Shown here piece by piece: positions 42,128-51,200 of a DNA stretch of 64,000 nt (positions are counted from its first letter, which is position 1; each line of letters begins with the position of its first letter). The DNA lies in contig NZ_JAKNTW010000005.1 in the NCBI RefSeq assembly GCF_022213955.1, positions 1 to 64,000 on the forward strand, in the 5' to 3' direction. The stretch is from Dolomitihabitans soli (GTDB lineage: Bacteria; Actinomycetota; Actinomycetes; Streptosporangiales; Streptosporangiaceae). Below the pieces are notes generated by a model that was not told the DNA's origin, made no database searches, and saw only the letters and a list, made by a program, of their open reading frames with translations. Made by a program: the position numbers and the translations under genes.

Positions 42128-43555
42128 TCAGAGAGGGATGTTGCCATGGATGCCCCGGGCGGGCACGGCGCAGGCGATGGCCCGCGCGATGGCGCCCCGG
42201 GTCTCTTTGGTACCGATGACCTCGTCGACCACGCCCAGCTCGACGGCGCGTCCGAGACCGCCGGCGAGCTCGTCGTGCCGCGCGGCCAGCTCCTCTTCCA
42301 GGGCCGCCCGCTCCTCGGGGGAGGAACAGGCGGCGAGCGGACGGCGGTGCAGGATGCGCACCGCCGCGACGGTGCCCATCACGGCCACCTCGGTGGTCGG
42401 CCAGGCGAAGACCTTGGTGGCGCCGAGGGAGCGGGAGTTCATCGCGATGTAGGCGCCGCCGTACGCCTTGCGGGTGACGAGGGTGACGCGGGGGACCGAT
42501 GCCTCGGCGAAGGCGTGCAGCAGCTTCGCGCCGCGCCGTACGACGCCGTCCCACTCCTGGCTCACCCCCGGCAGATAGCCGGGGACGTCCACGATGACGA
42601 CCAGAGGGACGCCGAAGGCATCGCACATCCGGACGAAGCGGGCGGCTTTCTCGGCGGCGACGGCGTTGAGGCAACCGCCGAGCCGCATCGGGTTGTTGGC
42701 GACCACGCCGACGGTCCGGCCGCCGAGCCGACCGAGGGTGGTGACGATGTTCGGCGCCCACTTGGCGTGCAGTTCGACGCCGCGCTCGTCGAGGAGCCCG
42801 GCGATGACCGGCTGCACCGAGTAGGCCCGCTTCGGGTTGTCGGGCAGCAGCGCGGAGAAGTCGACCTCGGAGACCTCGCCGGGCACGCCGCCCTGGTCGC
42901 CCAGCAGCACGGTCAGCGCGCGGGCCTTGGCCAGGGCCTCCTCGTCGGTCTTGGTCACCACGTGCACGACGCCGCTCTTGCTGCCGTGCGGCTCGGGGCC
43001 GCCCAGCGTGGCCATGTCGACGTCCTCGCCGGTGACGCTGCGGACCACGTCGGGCCCGGTGACGAAGATCCGGCCCTGGTCCGACATGATCACGATGTCG
43101 GTGAGCGCGGGCCCGTAGGCCGCACCCCCCGCGGCCGGGCCGAGCACCACCGAGATCTGCGGCACGACGCCGGACGCCCTGGTCATGGCGGCGAAGACGC
43201 GGCCCACCGCGTGCAGCGAGGCCACCCCCTCCGCCAGCCGGGCGCCGCCGGAGTGCCACAGCCCGACGATCGGCAGCCGCTCGTGTACGGCGGCGCCGTA
43301 CGCGTGGACGATGTGATCGCAGCCCACCGAGCCCATCGCGCCGCCCTGGACGCGGGGATCGCTGGCGAACGCCACGGTCCGCACCCCCAGGACCCGGCCG
43401 ATCGCGGCGAGCGCGCCGCTGCCGTCTTCGGGCGAGAGGAGGGTCATCGACCCGGGGTCGAAGAACCGGGCGAGACGTGTGCAGGGGTCCCGGGGGTCCG
43501 CGTCCCCAGCCTCCGGCAGGAGGCTGGGAGCGCGGGTCTCGTCGAGCAGGGTCAT
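42128..43555 (-). CDS. accD/pccB-like: Acyl-CoA carboxylase carboxyltransferase (beta) subunit
   Basis: 475 residues with both crotonase-like halves of biotin-dependent carboxyltransferases: first-half GGAMGSVGCDHIVHAYGAAV and the oxyanion region SGGARLAEGV near 103; second-half VDVPGYLPGVSQEWDGVVRR near 308 and RKAYGGAYIAMNSRSLGATK near 353. It transfers carboxyl from biotin to acetyl- or propionyl-CoA, making the malonyl or methylmalonyl extender used by the FabF and PKS. The biotinylated alpha subunit is not in this locus and must come from elsewhere. It overlaps the upstream membrane-protein gene by an ATGA. Confidence 0.92.
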   Translation of the reverse strand: MTLLDETRAPSLLPEAGDADPRDPCTRLARFFDPGSMTLLSPEDGSGALAAIGRVLGVRTVAFASDPRVQGGAMGSVGCDHIVHAYGAAVHERLPIVGLWHSGGARLAEGVASLHAVGRVFAAMTRASGVVPQISVVLGPAAGGAAYGPALTDIVIMSDQGRIFVTGPDVVRSVTGEDVDMATLGGPEPHGSKSGVVHVVTKTDEEALAKARALTVLLGDQGGVPGEVSEVDFSALLPDNPKRAYSVQPVIAGLLDERGVELHAKWAPNIVTTLGRLGGRTVGVVANNPMRLGGCLNAVAAEKAARFVRMCDAFGVPLVVIVDVPGYLPGVSQEWDGVVRRGAKLLHAFAEASVPRVTLVTRKAYGGAYIAMNSRSLGATKVFAWPTTEVAVMGTVAAVRILHRRPLAACSSPEERAALEEELAARHDELAGGLGRAVELGVVDEVIGTKETRGAIARAIACAVPARGIHGNIPL

Positions 43556-44322
43556 CGAAGGGCTCCCTCGGCCGGGGCCGAGGCCTGGGCCGGGACCGTC
43601 ACCGGGACGGGAGTGGCGGATCCGGTGGAGCGCCAGATCCGAAGGGCGGCCGCGATCGTCCAGACCGCCGGGATCAGCATGCCGAACAGCGGGTAGAGCA
43701 CGCCGTACCCGAGGTCGGTCAGCCCGGTCACGTAGAGGTAGCTCGCGGTCAGCACCCCGCCGACGCCCCCGACGACGCCGAGCCACCCGAGCCAGCGGGC
43801 GTACAGCGAGGTGAGGAGCATGGCCGTGCCGTACGCCAGGGGGGCGAGGCCGAGCACCAGCAGGACGCCCGTGATCTCGGTGGAGAACGCGCTCCGGGTG
43901 CTCGCGGCGAAGACGGCCTCGTAGGTGTCGGTGCCGCCGGCGGCCTGCCAGCTGTCCGCGATGAACGTGTGGACGTACCCGTCGCGGGCGTAGGTGGTGA
44001 TCAGCAGGGCCACACCGGTGATGGCGAGCCCGTTGCCGGCCAGGGCCAGCGGCTTGGCGGGGGTGTTCTCGAAGGTCTGGCCGACGGTGAGCAGGCCGAT
44101 CAGCTTGAGCCCGGTGCCCACCGTGACGGCGAGGTGGAGCAGCAGCCACAGGGCGGGCGCGGAGAGGATGGCGCCCATGTAGTCGGCCGCGGAGATGTCG
44201 GCGAACGGGTCCTGGATGGTCACCAGGACCAGCAGCGCGCTGGTCACGGCCAGCACCACGCCGGCGATGCCGACAGCGGCGCCGATCCGGAACGCGGTTC
44301 GTTTGTCAGTCGCCCATCGCAT
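43552..44322 (-). CDS. Seven-helix membrane protein (DUF4386-like)
   Basis: 256 residues with seven predicted transmembrane helices and little soluble sequence apart from a loop near 115-140 (DSWQAAGGTDTYEAVFAAS) and a Pro/Ala-rich tail. The pattern resembles DUF4386 membrane proteins, whose function is unknown. The start at 44322 has a GATGGAGG site and overlaps the enoyl reductase gene by 17 bases; the stop overlaps the carboxylase start. Tight packing on both sides shows it belongs to the operon, perhaps in transport, resistance or as a membrane anchor for the biosynthetic enzymes. Confidence 0.75.
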   Translation of the reverse strand: MRWATDKRTAFRIGAAVGIAGVVLAVTSALLVLVTIQDPFADISAADYMGAILSAPALWLLLHLAVTVGTGLKLIGLLTVGQTFENTPAKPLALAGNGLAITGVALLITTYARDGYVHTFIADSWQAAGGTDTYEAVFAASTRSAFSTEITGVLLVLGLAPLAYGTAMLLTSLYARWLGWLGVVGGVGGVLTASYLYVTGLTDLGYGVLYPLFGMLIPAVWTIAAALRIWRSTGSATPVPVTVPAQASAPAEGALR

Positions 44323-45073
44323 GGAAGCCTCCATCTACGTGAATCACTTCTCCGGACGTCGCCGGAAACCAGTCAGAGAGCAGGGCTACGCAGGCGCGGG
44401 CGACCGGCTCGCAGTCGTCGGCCTTCCAGCCCAGTGGTGATCTGTTGTCCCAGGTGGCCTCGACCCCCGCGAAGCCCGGGATGTTGCGGGCGGCGAGCGT
44501 CTTGAGCGGGCCCGCCGCCACCAGGTTGACCCTGATCCCCTGCGGCCCGAGGTACCTGGCGAGGTACCGGGAGCAGGATTCGAGGCCGGCCTTCGCCACG
44601 CCCATCCAGTCGTAGGAGGACCAGGTGACGGTGGCGTCGAAGTCGAGGCCCACCACGGAGCCCCCGTTCGGCATCATCGGGGCGCACGCCACGCTGAGTG
44701 CCTTGAGGGAGTAGGTGGACACGTTCAGGGTCGTGGCGACGTCCGCCCACGAGGTGTCGAGGAAGTTGCCGCCCAGCGCGTTCTCCGGGGCGAAGGCCAC
44801 CGCGTGCAGCACGCCGTCGAGCCGGTCGACGTGCTCGCCGACCCTCGCTCCCAGGCTCGCCAGGTGGCTCTCGTCGGTCACGTCCAGCTCGATGACCGGC
44901 GTGTTCGGGTCCGGCAGTCGCCGCGCGGTCCGCTGGACGAGGCTCATCCTGCCGAAGCCCGTCAGCACGACCTTCGCGCCCTGCTCCTGCGCGACCCTGG
45001 CCACGTTGAAGGCGATGGACGCCTCGGTCAGCACTCCCGTGATGAGCAGGTTCTTCCCGGTGAGGATCCCCAT
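44306..45073 (-). CDS. fabI/inhA-like: Enoyl-ACP reductase, InhA/FabI type
   Basis: 255 residues. Close in pattern to mycobacterial InhA: LLITGVLTEASIAFNVARVA near 9-28 (NADH-binding GxxxxxSIA), VLTGFGRMSLVQR near 36-48, and the catalytic SYDWMGVAKAGLE near 156-168 (Tyr-x-x-Met-x-x-x-Lys). It reduces the trans-2-enoyl-ACP in the last step of each fatty-acid cycle. It is second in the halogenase operon, 14 bases after that gene, with a GAAGGGGG site. Either it serves dedicated acyl-chain building or it is a spare, product-insensitive copy of the housekeeping enzyme. Confidence 0.92.
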   Translation of the reverse strand: MGILTGKNLLITGVLTEASIAFNVARVAQEQGAKVVLTGFGRMSLVQRTARRLPDPNTPVIELDVTDESHLASLGARVGEHVDRLDGVLHAVAFAPENALGGNFLDTSWADVATTLNVSTYSLKALSVACAPMMPNGGSVVGLDFDATVTWSSYDWMGVAKAGLESCSRYLARYLGPQGIRVNLVAAGPLKTLAARNIPGFAGVEATWDNRSPLGWKADDCEPVARACVALLSDWFPATSGEVIHVDGGFHAMGD

Positions 45074-45087
45074 CTCGGCAGCCCCCT

Positions 45088-46869
45088 TCAGCCGGTGGTG
45101 GCGGGGGTCACGGTGACGACGCCGGTCCGCCACAGGAGCTTGACCAGGTGGAGCTGGAGCTCGTCGAGCGTCTCCGTGAGGTCGCTGAAGCGCATGCCGC
45201 CGTCCTGCAGGGCGTCCCAGACGACCTTGCCGCCGTCGACCTCGTCGAAGCTGCGCACCTCGATGCCGCCGGGCGAACCCTCGACCGAGTAGCGGTGGCA
45301 GGGGAGCGGGCTGGTGAGGGGCGAGATCACCGCGTCACCGTTGGCGACCGGGTCCTCCCAGTATTTGGTGAGGGCGGCCCGCTCCTCGGCCGACAGCTCG
45401 AACGGCGGCGGCGGCGCGAAGCCCTTGAACCCCGGGATGTCGAGGCCGAGGCTGGTACGGATGACGGCGCCGGGCGCCAGGGCGACGACGTCGTCCTGCC
45501 CGATCTGGCCGGGGTCGGCCATGCCGTACGCCTTCATGTAGGGGCCGTCGGCGTCGAGGTCGGCCTGGGAGCCGTCCTTGTCGGTCAGCACCCGCAGCAG
45601 GTCGGGCTCCATCGTGGTGCTGAGCAGGATCTGGAAGGTCTGCTCGCGGATCTCGGAGGTGGTGACGTCCTGTCCCCTGGTGCGCCAGTAGACGCTCTCG
45701 GGGTTGCTCTTGCCGATCGCGTGGTACCACTGGTCGATCGACAGCGAGAAGGACTCGGCGATGCCGTGCCACTCCATGTCGTAGTCGTGCCACAGGTCGC
45801 GCTTGTGCTGCTCGTCGACGCTCTCGTCGAAGGTCGCCTTGATCACGGTGGCGGCCGACAGCCCGTGGTGCATGGCGAAGGCGACACCGGAGGAGAACAG
45901 CGGGTCCACGAAGTAGGCGGCGTCGCCGACCAGGATCCAGCGCTCGTCGAAGTTCGCGAACTGGTCGTTGATCATGGAGTAGTTGGTGGCGGTCTGCATC
46001 TTGTCGGAGATCGGGGTGCCGTTCCGCACCAGCTCGCCGACGAGCGGGATGTCCTTGACCGCCCGGGTGAAGTTCTCGATCTCGGTGAAGTCCTTGCCCT
46101 CTTCCTTGAGGATCGAGGGGATCGTCACGATGCCGACGGAGTGCGTCATCACACGCTCGCCATTGATGACCTTCGGCACCGGGATGTACCAGCACCAGCC
46201 GTCGGCGAAGGCCGAGCAGGTGATGGGGGACAGGCTCTTCTCGTGGAAGATGTTCCAGTCCTCGTCGAGGTCGTAGGCGTGCTGGGCGCCGGTGTAGTGC
46301 TGCCAGATCGCGATGTTCTTGTAGCCGGACAGGTAGTTCCGCTTCTTCTTCGAAGCGATGCTGTTCCGGCGGCCGGAGGCGTCGACGAAGTAGCCGCAGC
46401 GGATCTTCTGGCCGTCGTTGAGCGTGACCTCGCAGCCGTCCTCGAGACGGTCGAAGGCCGAGACGGTGGTCTCCTCGAACACGTTCACGCCGAGTTCCGC
46501 GGAGTGCTCCAGCAGCATGTGGTCGAACTCGGACCGGTTGACGTGGGCCGCCCAGCGGTGGACGCCGTCCTCCTGGTAGGACTCGTGGTCGAAGAAGCCC
46601 ACGCTGGGCTCCTTGTCCCACTTGAAGACGCCGCCGAACTTCTGGACGCGCCAGTCGCTCGACATCATCTTCTCCAGCGCGCCGATCTCCTCCAGCGCCG
46701 GCGTCGTCGGGTGAGCGAGCGACTCGCCGATGTGCTCCCGGGGGAACTTGGCCTTGTCGAAGATCGCGACGCTCAAATTCGTGGTGCGGGCCAGCTGTGA
46801 GCCGAGCGTTGATCCGGCCGGACCCCCACCCATAATGATGACGTCGTAATAGGTGCCGATCTCGGTCAT
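45088..46869 (-). CDS. Flavin-dependent halogenase-like enzyme
   Basis: 593 residues. FAD-binding GGGPAGSTLGSQLA at 14-27, then PREHIGESLAHPTTPALE at 43-60, the halogenase/monooxygenase family signature, and W225-C-W-Y-I-P230 matching the WxWxIP motif that marks flavin-dependent halogenases. Lys77 in VQKFGGVFKW aligns with the catalytic-lysine region of the phenolic/aliphatic subgroup. VGDAAYFVDPLFSSGVAFA near 318 is the second FAD site. It is closer to the CndH/CmlS-type proteins than to tryptophan halogenases and could chlorinate a carrier-bound acyl or beta-keto intermediate, though some relatives are hydroxylases. First gene of the minus operon; an AAGGGG site precedes the ATG. Confidence 0.83.
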   Translation of the reverse strand: MTEIGTYYDVIIMGGGPAGSTLGSQLARTTNLSVAIFDKAKFPREHIGESLAHPTTPALEEIGALEKMMSSDWRVQKFGGVFKWDKEPSVGFFDHESYQEDGVHRWAAHVNRSEFDHMLLEHSAELGVNVFEETTVSAFDRLEDGCEVTLNDGQKIRCGYFVDASGRRNSIASKKKRNYLSGYKNIAIWQHYTGAQHAYDLDEDWNIFHEKSLSPITCSAFADGWCWYIPVPKVINGERVMTHSVGIVTIPSILKEEGKDFTEIENFTRAVKDIPLVGELVRNGTPISDKMQTATNYSMINDQFANFDERWILVGDAAYFVDPLFSSGVAFAMHHGLSAATVIKATFDESVDEQHKRDLWHDYDMEWHGIAESFSLSIDQWYHAIGKSNPESVYWRTRGQDVTTSEIREQTFQILLSTTMEPDLLRVLTDKDGSQADLDADGPYMKAYGMADPGQIGQDDVVALAPGAVIRTSLGLDIPGFKGFAPPPPFELSAEERAALTKYWEDPVANGDAVISPLTSPLPCHRYSVEGSPGGIEVRSFDEVDGGKVVWDALQDGGMRFSDLTETLDELQLHLVKLLWRTGVVTVTPATTG

Positions 46870-47007
46870 TGCATCCCCTTATTCGGAGGGTTTGGTGAGC
46901 GGGTCAGGCGAAGCCCGCCGAAAGCCACATTGCCATCGACCGGGCCCTGCGGAACCGAGGAGATTACCGAAGAGATTCGCTACGGTCTTATCGCGGGAAG
47001 TACGGCG
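46870..47007. promoter_or_regulatory. Divergent control region between the two main operons
   Basis: 138 bases separate the halogenase operon (leftwards) from the exporter-PKS operon (rightwards), so it must contain both promoters. A GGGTTTGG...CGGGTCAGG stretch and an ATTACCG...GATTCGC stretch are visible, but I cannot assign -35/-10 boxes or SARP heptamers with confidence. Because it commands about 19 kb of pathway genes it is the most likely target of the SARP or LAL regulators. Confidence 0.55.
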
Positions 47008-48228
47008 ATGCACTGTTGTCGCGTGGCTGACAACGATTTCAAGACTCTGCTCGCCTCCTCCGACGTACGACGATTCGTCCTGGCCGGCTTCGTCGGCCGG
47101 ATGCAGATGTCCATGCTGGGCATCGCGACGATCCTGCTGGTGACCTCGGTCACCGACTCCTTCACCCTGGCCGGCGCGGTGGGCGCCACCATCCTGGTCT
47201 CGCAGGCGCTGGCGGCGCCCCGGATCGGCAGGCTGGGCGACCGCTACGGGCAGGGCAGGGTGCTGCGGCCCGTCGTGCTGCTGCACGCGCTCGGGCTGGT
47301 CGGCATCATGGTGGGCGTCGCCACCGGCACCACCTGGCTGCTGTTCGCGTCCGCGGTGTGCACGGGCGTGGCCTTCCCGCCGCTCGGCCCGATGGTCCGC
47401 TCCCGCTGGGCGGCCAGGGTCGGCGGAACGGACCAGCTCAAGACGGCCTTCTCGATCGAGGGCGCGATCGACGAGATCATCTACATCGTCGGGCCGGTGC
47501 TCGCGACCGTGATCGCCTCGTCCATCCACCCGGCCGCGGGCTTCGTCACCGGCCTGGTGCTGACCGTGGGCGGCGGGCTGGCGTTCGCCGCGATGCGGCG
47601 CACCGAGCCGCCGCTCACCGGCGCACGGGAGCGCGAGCCGTCCCTGCTGTGGATCCCCGCGCTGCGCCTGGTGCTGGTGTTCGCGCTCGCCCTGGGCATG
47701 GTGCTGGGCTCGGTGGAGATCGCCATGGTCGCGTTCGCCGAGGACATGGGCAGCACGGCCATGGCGGGGCCGCTGGTCGCCGCCCTGTCGGTCGGCAGCC
47801 TCGTCACCGGCCTGATGTACGGCTCCCGCCAGTGGCAGGCGTCGCTCGCCCAGCGGTTCCTCATCTGCTCGCTGTGCCTGGCCGCGGGACTGCTGCCGCT
47901 CACCGTCGTCACCGGGCTGCCCCTGATGGCCGTCGCCGCGTTCATCGCCGGCGCGGCCATCGCCCCGACCCTGATCGTCGTCTACGAGATCGTGGAGACG
48001 CTGGTGCCCACGGCCAGGAGCAGCGAGGGCTTCGGCTGGGTGCAGAGCGCCATGATGATCGGCCTCGCCGCCGGCGTGAGCGTGGCCGGTCAGGTCACCG
48101 ACGCCCTCAACGGGCACTACGCCTTCCGGGTCACCGTCGCGGCGGGGGTCGTGGCCCTGCTGACGGCCCTGGTCTCCGGGCGGATCAAGCACGTCGCGCG
48201 ACCGAAGGTGCATGAAGGACTTCGGTAA
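47008..48228 (+). CDS. MFS transporter, probable product exporter
   Basis: 406 residues with 12 transmembrane helices; the loop between helices 2 and 3 reads GRLGDRYGQGRVLRPVV, the MFS motif A (GxLaDRxGxrxxl). The ATG at 47008 has a GGGAAG site 7 bases upstream, and the GTG at 47026 is an alternative. It is the first gene of the core operon, 32 bases before the PKS gene. Drug exporters commonly occupy this place, so it likely removes the product; the substrate itself is unproven. Confidence 0.87.
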   Translation: MHCCRVADNDFKTLLASSDVRRFVLAGFVGRMQMSMLGIATILLVTSVTDSFTLAGAVGATILVSQALAAPRIGRLGDRYGQGRVLRPVVLLHALGLVGIMVGVATGTTWLLFASAVCTGVAFPPLGPMVRSRWAARVGGTDQLKTAFSIEGAIDEIIYIVGPVLATVIASSIHPAAGFVTGLVLTVGGGLAFAAMRRTEPPLTGAREREPSLLWIPALRLVLVFALALGMVLGSVEIAMVAFAEDMGSTAMAGPLVAALSVGSLVTGLMYGSRQWQASLAQRFLICSLCLAAGLLPLTVVTGLPLMAVAAFIAGAAIAPTLIVVYEIVETLVPTARSSEGFGWVQSAMMIGLAAGVSVAGQVTDALNGHYAFRVTVAAGVVALLTALVSGRIKHVARPKVHEGLR

Positions 48229-48260
48229 TTCTCTCGGTGGAAAATCGCCGGAGTAGTGCG

Positions 48261-51200
48261 ATGCTGAATTTGGAAGCGATGACTGTAAATGCGGCGACGC
48301 GAAGTAGGGACACGATGCGTGATATCGCGATAGTCGGCATGGGATGCCGTTTCCCTGGCGCAAAGGACCTGAACGAATATCTGGGAATCCTGCTCGGTGG
48401 CGAACGCCGATTTCATTCGGTGCCCGCGACGCGCTGGGAGCACGAGAGTTTCCACGACCCGGCAGATCGCCGGGCCGCCAGGAAGGCCTACACCGACCAG
48501 GTCTCCTATCTGGCGGACATCGACGAATTCGACGCCGCGTATTTCCGGATGCCGCCGCGGCGGGTGCGGACGATGGACCCGCAGCAGCGGCTGCTGCTCG
48601 ACGTGGCCCGCGAGGCCATCCAGGACGCGGGCTGGGAGCGCCGGCCGTTCGACCGCGAGAACACCGGCGTCTACTTCGCGATGAGCACCGCCGACTTCAT
48701 GTACCTCACCCCCGACCCGATGGACATGGAGCCCTGGTCGATCCCCGGTGAGCAGCTCAACATGGCGGCCACCAACGTCAGCCAGTTCTACGACCTCGGC
48801 GGGCCCAGTTTCACGATGGACTCCTCCTGCTCCTCCGGGCTGGTCGCCCTGCACGAGGCGGTCGTCGCGCTGCGCGCCGGGGTGTGCACCGAGGCACTGG
48901 TCGGCGGGGCCTACGTCAACCTCATCCCGCACAGCCTGATCGGTTTCTCCAAGGTGGGCGCGGTGTCGCCGACCGGCGTGTGCAGGCCGTTCGACCACCG
49001 CGCCGACGGCTTCGTGCTCGGCGAAGGGGTGGGCGTGGTGGTCCTGCGGCCGCTGGAGGCGGCGGTCGCCGCCGGGGACCGTGTCTACGCGGTGATCCGC
49101 GGCGTCGGCTGCTCCAACGACGGCACCACCGACGGGCCGATGACGCCCCGGTCGAAGGGGCAGCGCCTGTCGCTGCGCCGCGCCTACGCCGACGCCGGCG
49201 TGGACCCCGGTTCCGTCGGGTTCATCGAGGCCCACGGCACGGCCACCATGGTCGGCGACCGGGTCGAGCTGGAGTCGCTGCAGCGGGTCCGGCAGGAGTC
49301 GGGGAAGGCGCCCGACCCCGCGTACGTGGGCTCGGTGAAGGCGCTGATCGGCCACTCCCTCACCGCCTCCGGCATGGCGTCGCTGATCAAGACGACGCTC
49401 GCGCTGCACCACTCGGTGATCCCCAAGCAGCCGGAGACGGTGCCGGGCCCGGAGGCCGACCCGGCCGCGGCGGCCCTGCGGATCCCGGACGACAACGTCC
49501 CCTGGCCGCGGACCGGCTCCGCCGTACGCCGGGCCGGCATCAACTCCTTCGCGTTCGGCGGTACCAATGTCCACGTCGTGCTGGAGGAGGCCCCCGAGGC
49601 CACCCCGCTCCCCGACGAGCCGCGTCCCCAGCTGTTCCTGTTCTCCGCCGGTTCGGTCGAGCTGCTCGCCGGCCACGTCGAGCAGATCCTGGAACGGCTC
49701 GACGCCGACCCCGAGCTGTCCGCGGCGTCCGTCGCCGCCACCCTCGCCCGGCGTGAGCTGCTCAAGGCCCGGCTGGCGGTCGTCGCGGCGGGCCGGGAGG
49801 AACTGGCCGAGCTGCTGAAGGCGGCCGGCGCGGCGCTGCGGGAGGGCAGGACCGGCTCCCTCGGCGACGGCGTGTACGCGGCCGCGTCGCCGGTCGACGC
49901 CAAGAAACGCTCGGTGGCCTTCCTGTTCCCCGGTCAGGGGAGTCAGCGGCCGCACCTCCTGGCCGACCTGTACGAACGCTACGACGGGTTCCGCGCGACG
50001 GCAGACGCCCTCGACGCGGTGGTCCGGAACGACTTCGGCATCGACGTCCTGGACAGCGTCTACGGCGCGGACGCCGCCACCGACGCGGGGCTGATGCGGA
50101 TGAAGGGCACCGACGTCTGCCAGCCCCTGCTCGGGGTGCTCGGCCTCGCCGCCGCCCGGTTCGCCCGCTCCTGCGGGATCACGCCGTCGGTGACCCTCGG
50201 GCACAGCGTCGGGGAGTTCCCCGCGGCGGCCGCGGCCGGGGCGATGGACGAGGCGGAGGCGGTCCGCGTGATGGGCGGGCGCGGCGCCGTGATGCGGCGG
50301 GCCGAGAACGGCGAAGGCGGCGGGATGCTCGTCGTCCAGGCCGACGCCGCGGCGGTCGCCGAGCTGTCCGCCGGGATCGACGGGGTGTGGCCCGCCTGCT
50401 TCAACCACCCGCGGCAGACCGTCGTCGCCGGCGCGCCGGACAGCCTGGCCGTACTGGCGGAGAGGTGCGCGGCGGCGCGGGTCAGCGCCCAGCCGCTGGC
50501 CGTGTCGAACGCCTTCCACACCCCGCTGCTCGAAGCGGTCCGCGCCGACGTACGGCAGGACCTCGACCTCCGGCGGATCGCCGAACCCGCCGACGCCGCC
50601 TTCGTGTCGTGTGTCAGCGGGGCGCACACGTCGGACCCGGCGGCGCTGCGCGACCTGTGGGAGGGGCACGCCTCCTCCCCGGTCCGGTTCGCCGACGCCA
50701 CGCTGGCCGCCTACGAACTGGGCGCCCGGATCTTCGTCCAGGTCAACGGGGGCCGGTCGCTGCTGGCGATGACCCGCCGCACCCTGGGCGACCAGGACGA
50801 CTGCCACTTCGTCGCGCTGTCCGGCGACACTCCCGACGACGCCCGCTCCTTCCTGGCCGGGCTCGGCCAGCTCGCGGTCCTCGGCCTGCCGGTGACGCCC
50901 CCCGACGGCGATGACCTGCCGGTCGTGAGCCTGCCGCCGTCGCCGCTGCTGCGCAGGATCCACGCCCTTCCCCCCTTCCCGATGCCCGCCGCCAAGCAGG
51001 GGTCCGCCCCCGCGCCGGCCGTACGGCAGGACGCCGCGGCCGTGCCGGTCGCGGCGGGGTCACCACCACAACCGTCCACAGCGGAGGAGATTCACGTGAG
51101 CGAGATGGTCAGCCTTTTCCGTGAACAGGTCGCGCTGCTGCGTGCGGCCGGGGCCGGTGGGGCCCTGGCGACGGCGCCCGCGGCTCCGCCGGTCACGGTC

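Noticed and set aside
42594-42824. Short plus-strand frames opposite the carboxylase and halogenase operon
   Set aside because: They overlap well-supported genes on the other strand, have no ribosome-binding sites and show no family pattern.
48117-50963. A 948-codon frame on the minus strand opposite the PKS
   Set aside because: Its composition (Arg/Gly/Asp/His-rich, no motifs) is that of the shadow of a high-GC gene. The plus strand has KS and AT active sites in order. The same holds for the long frames opposite 51,060-57,240.
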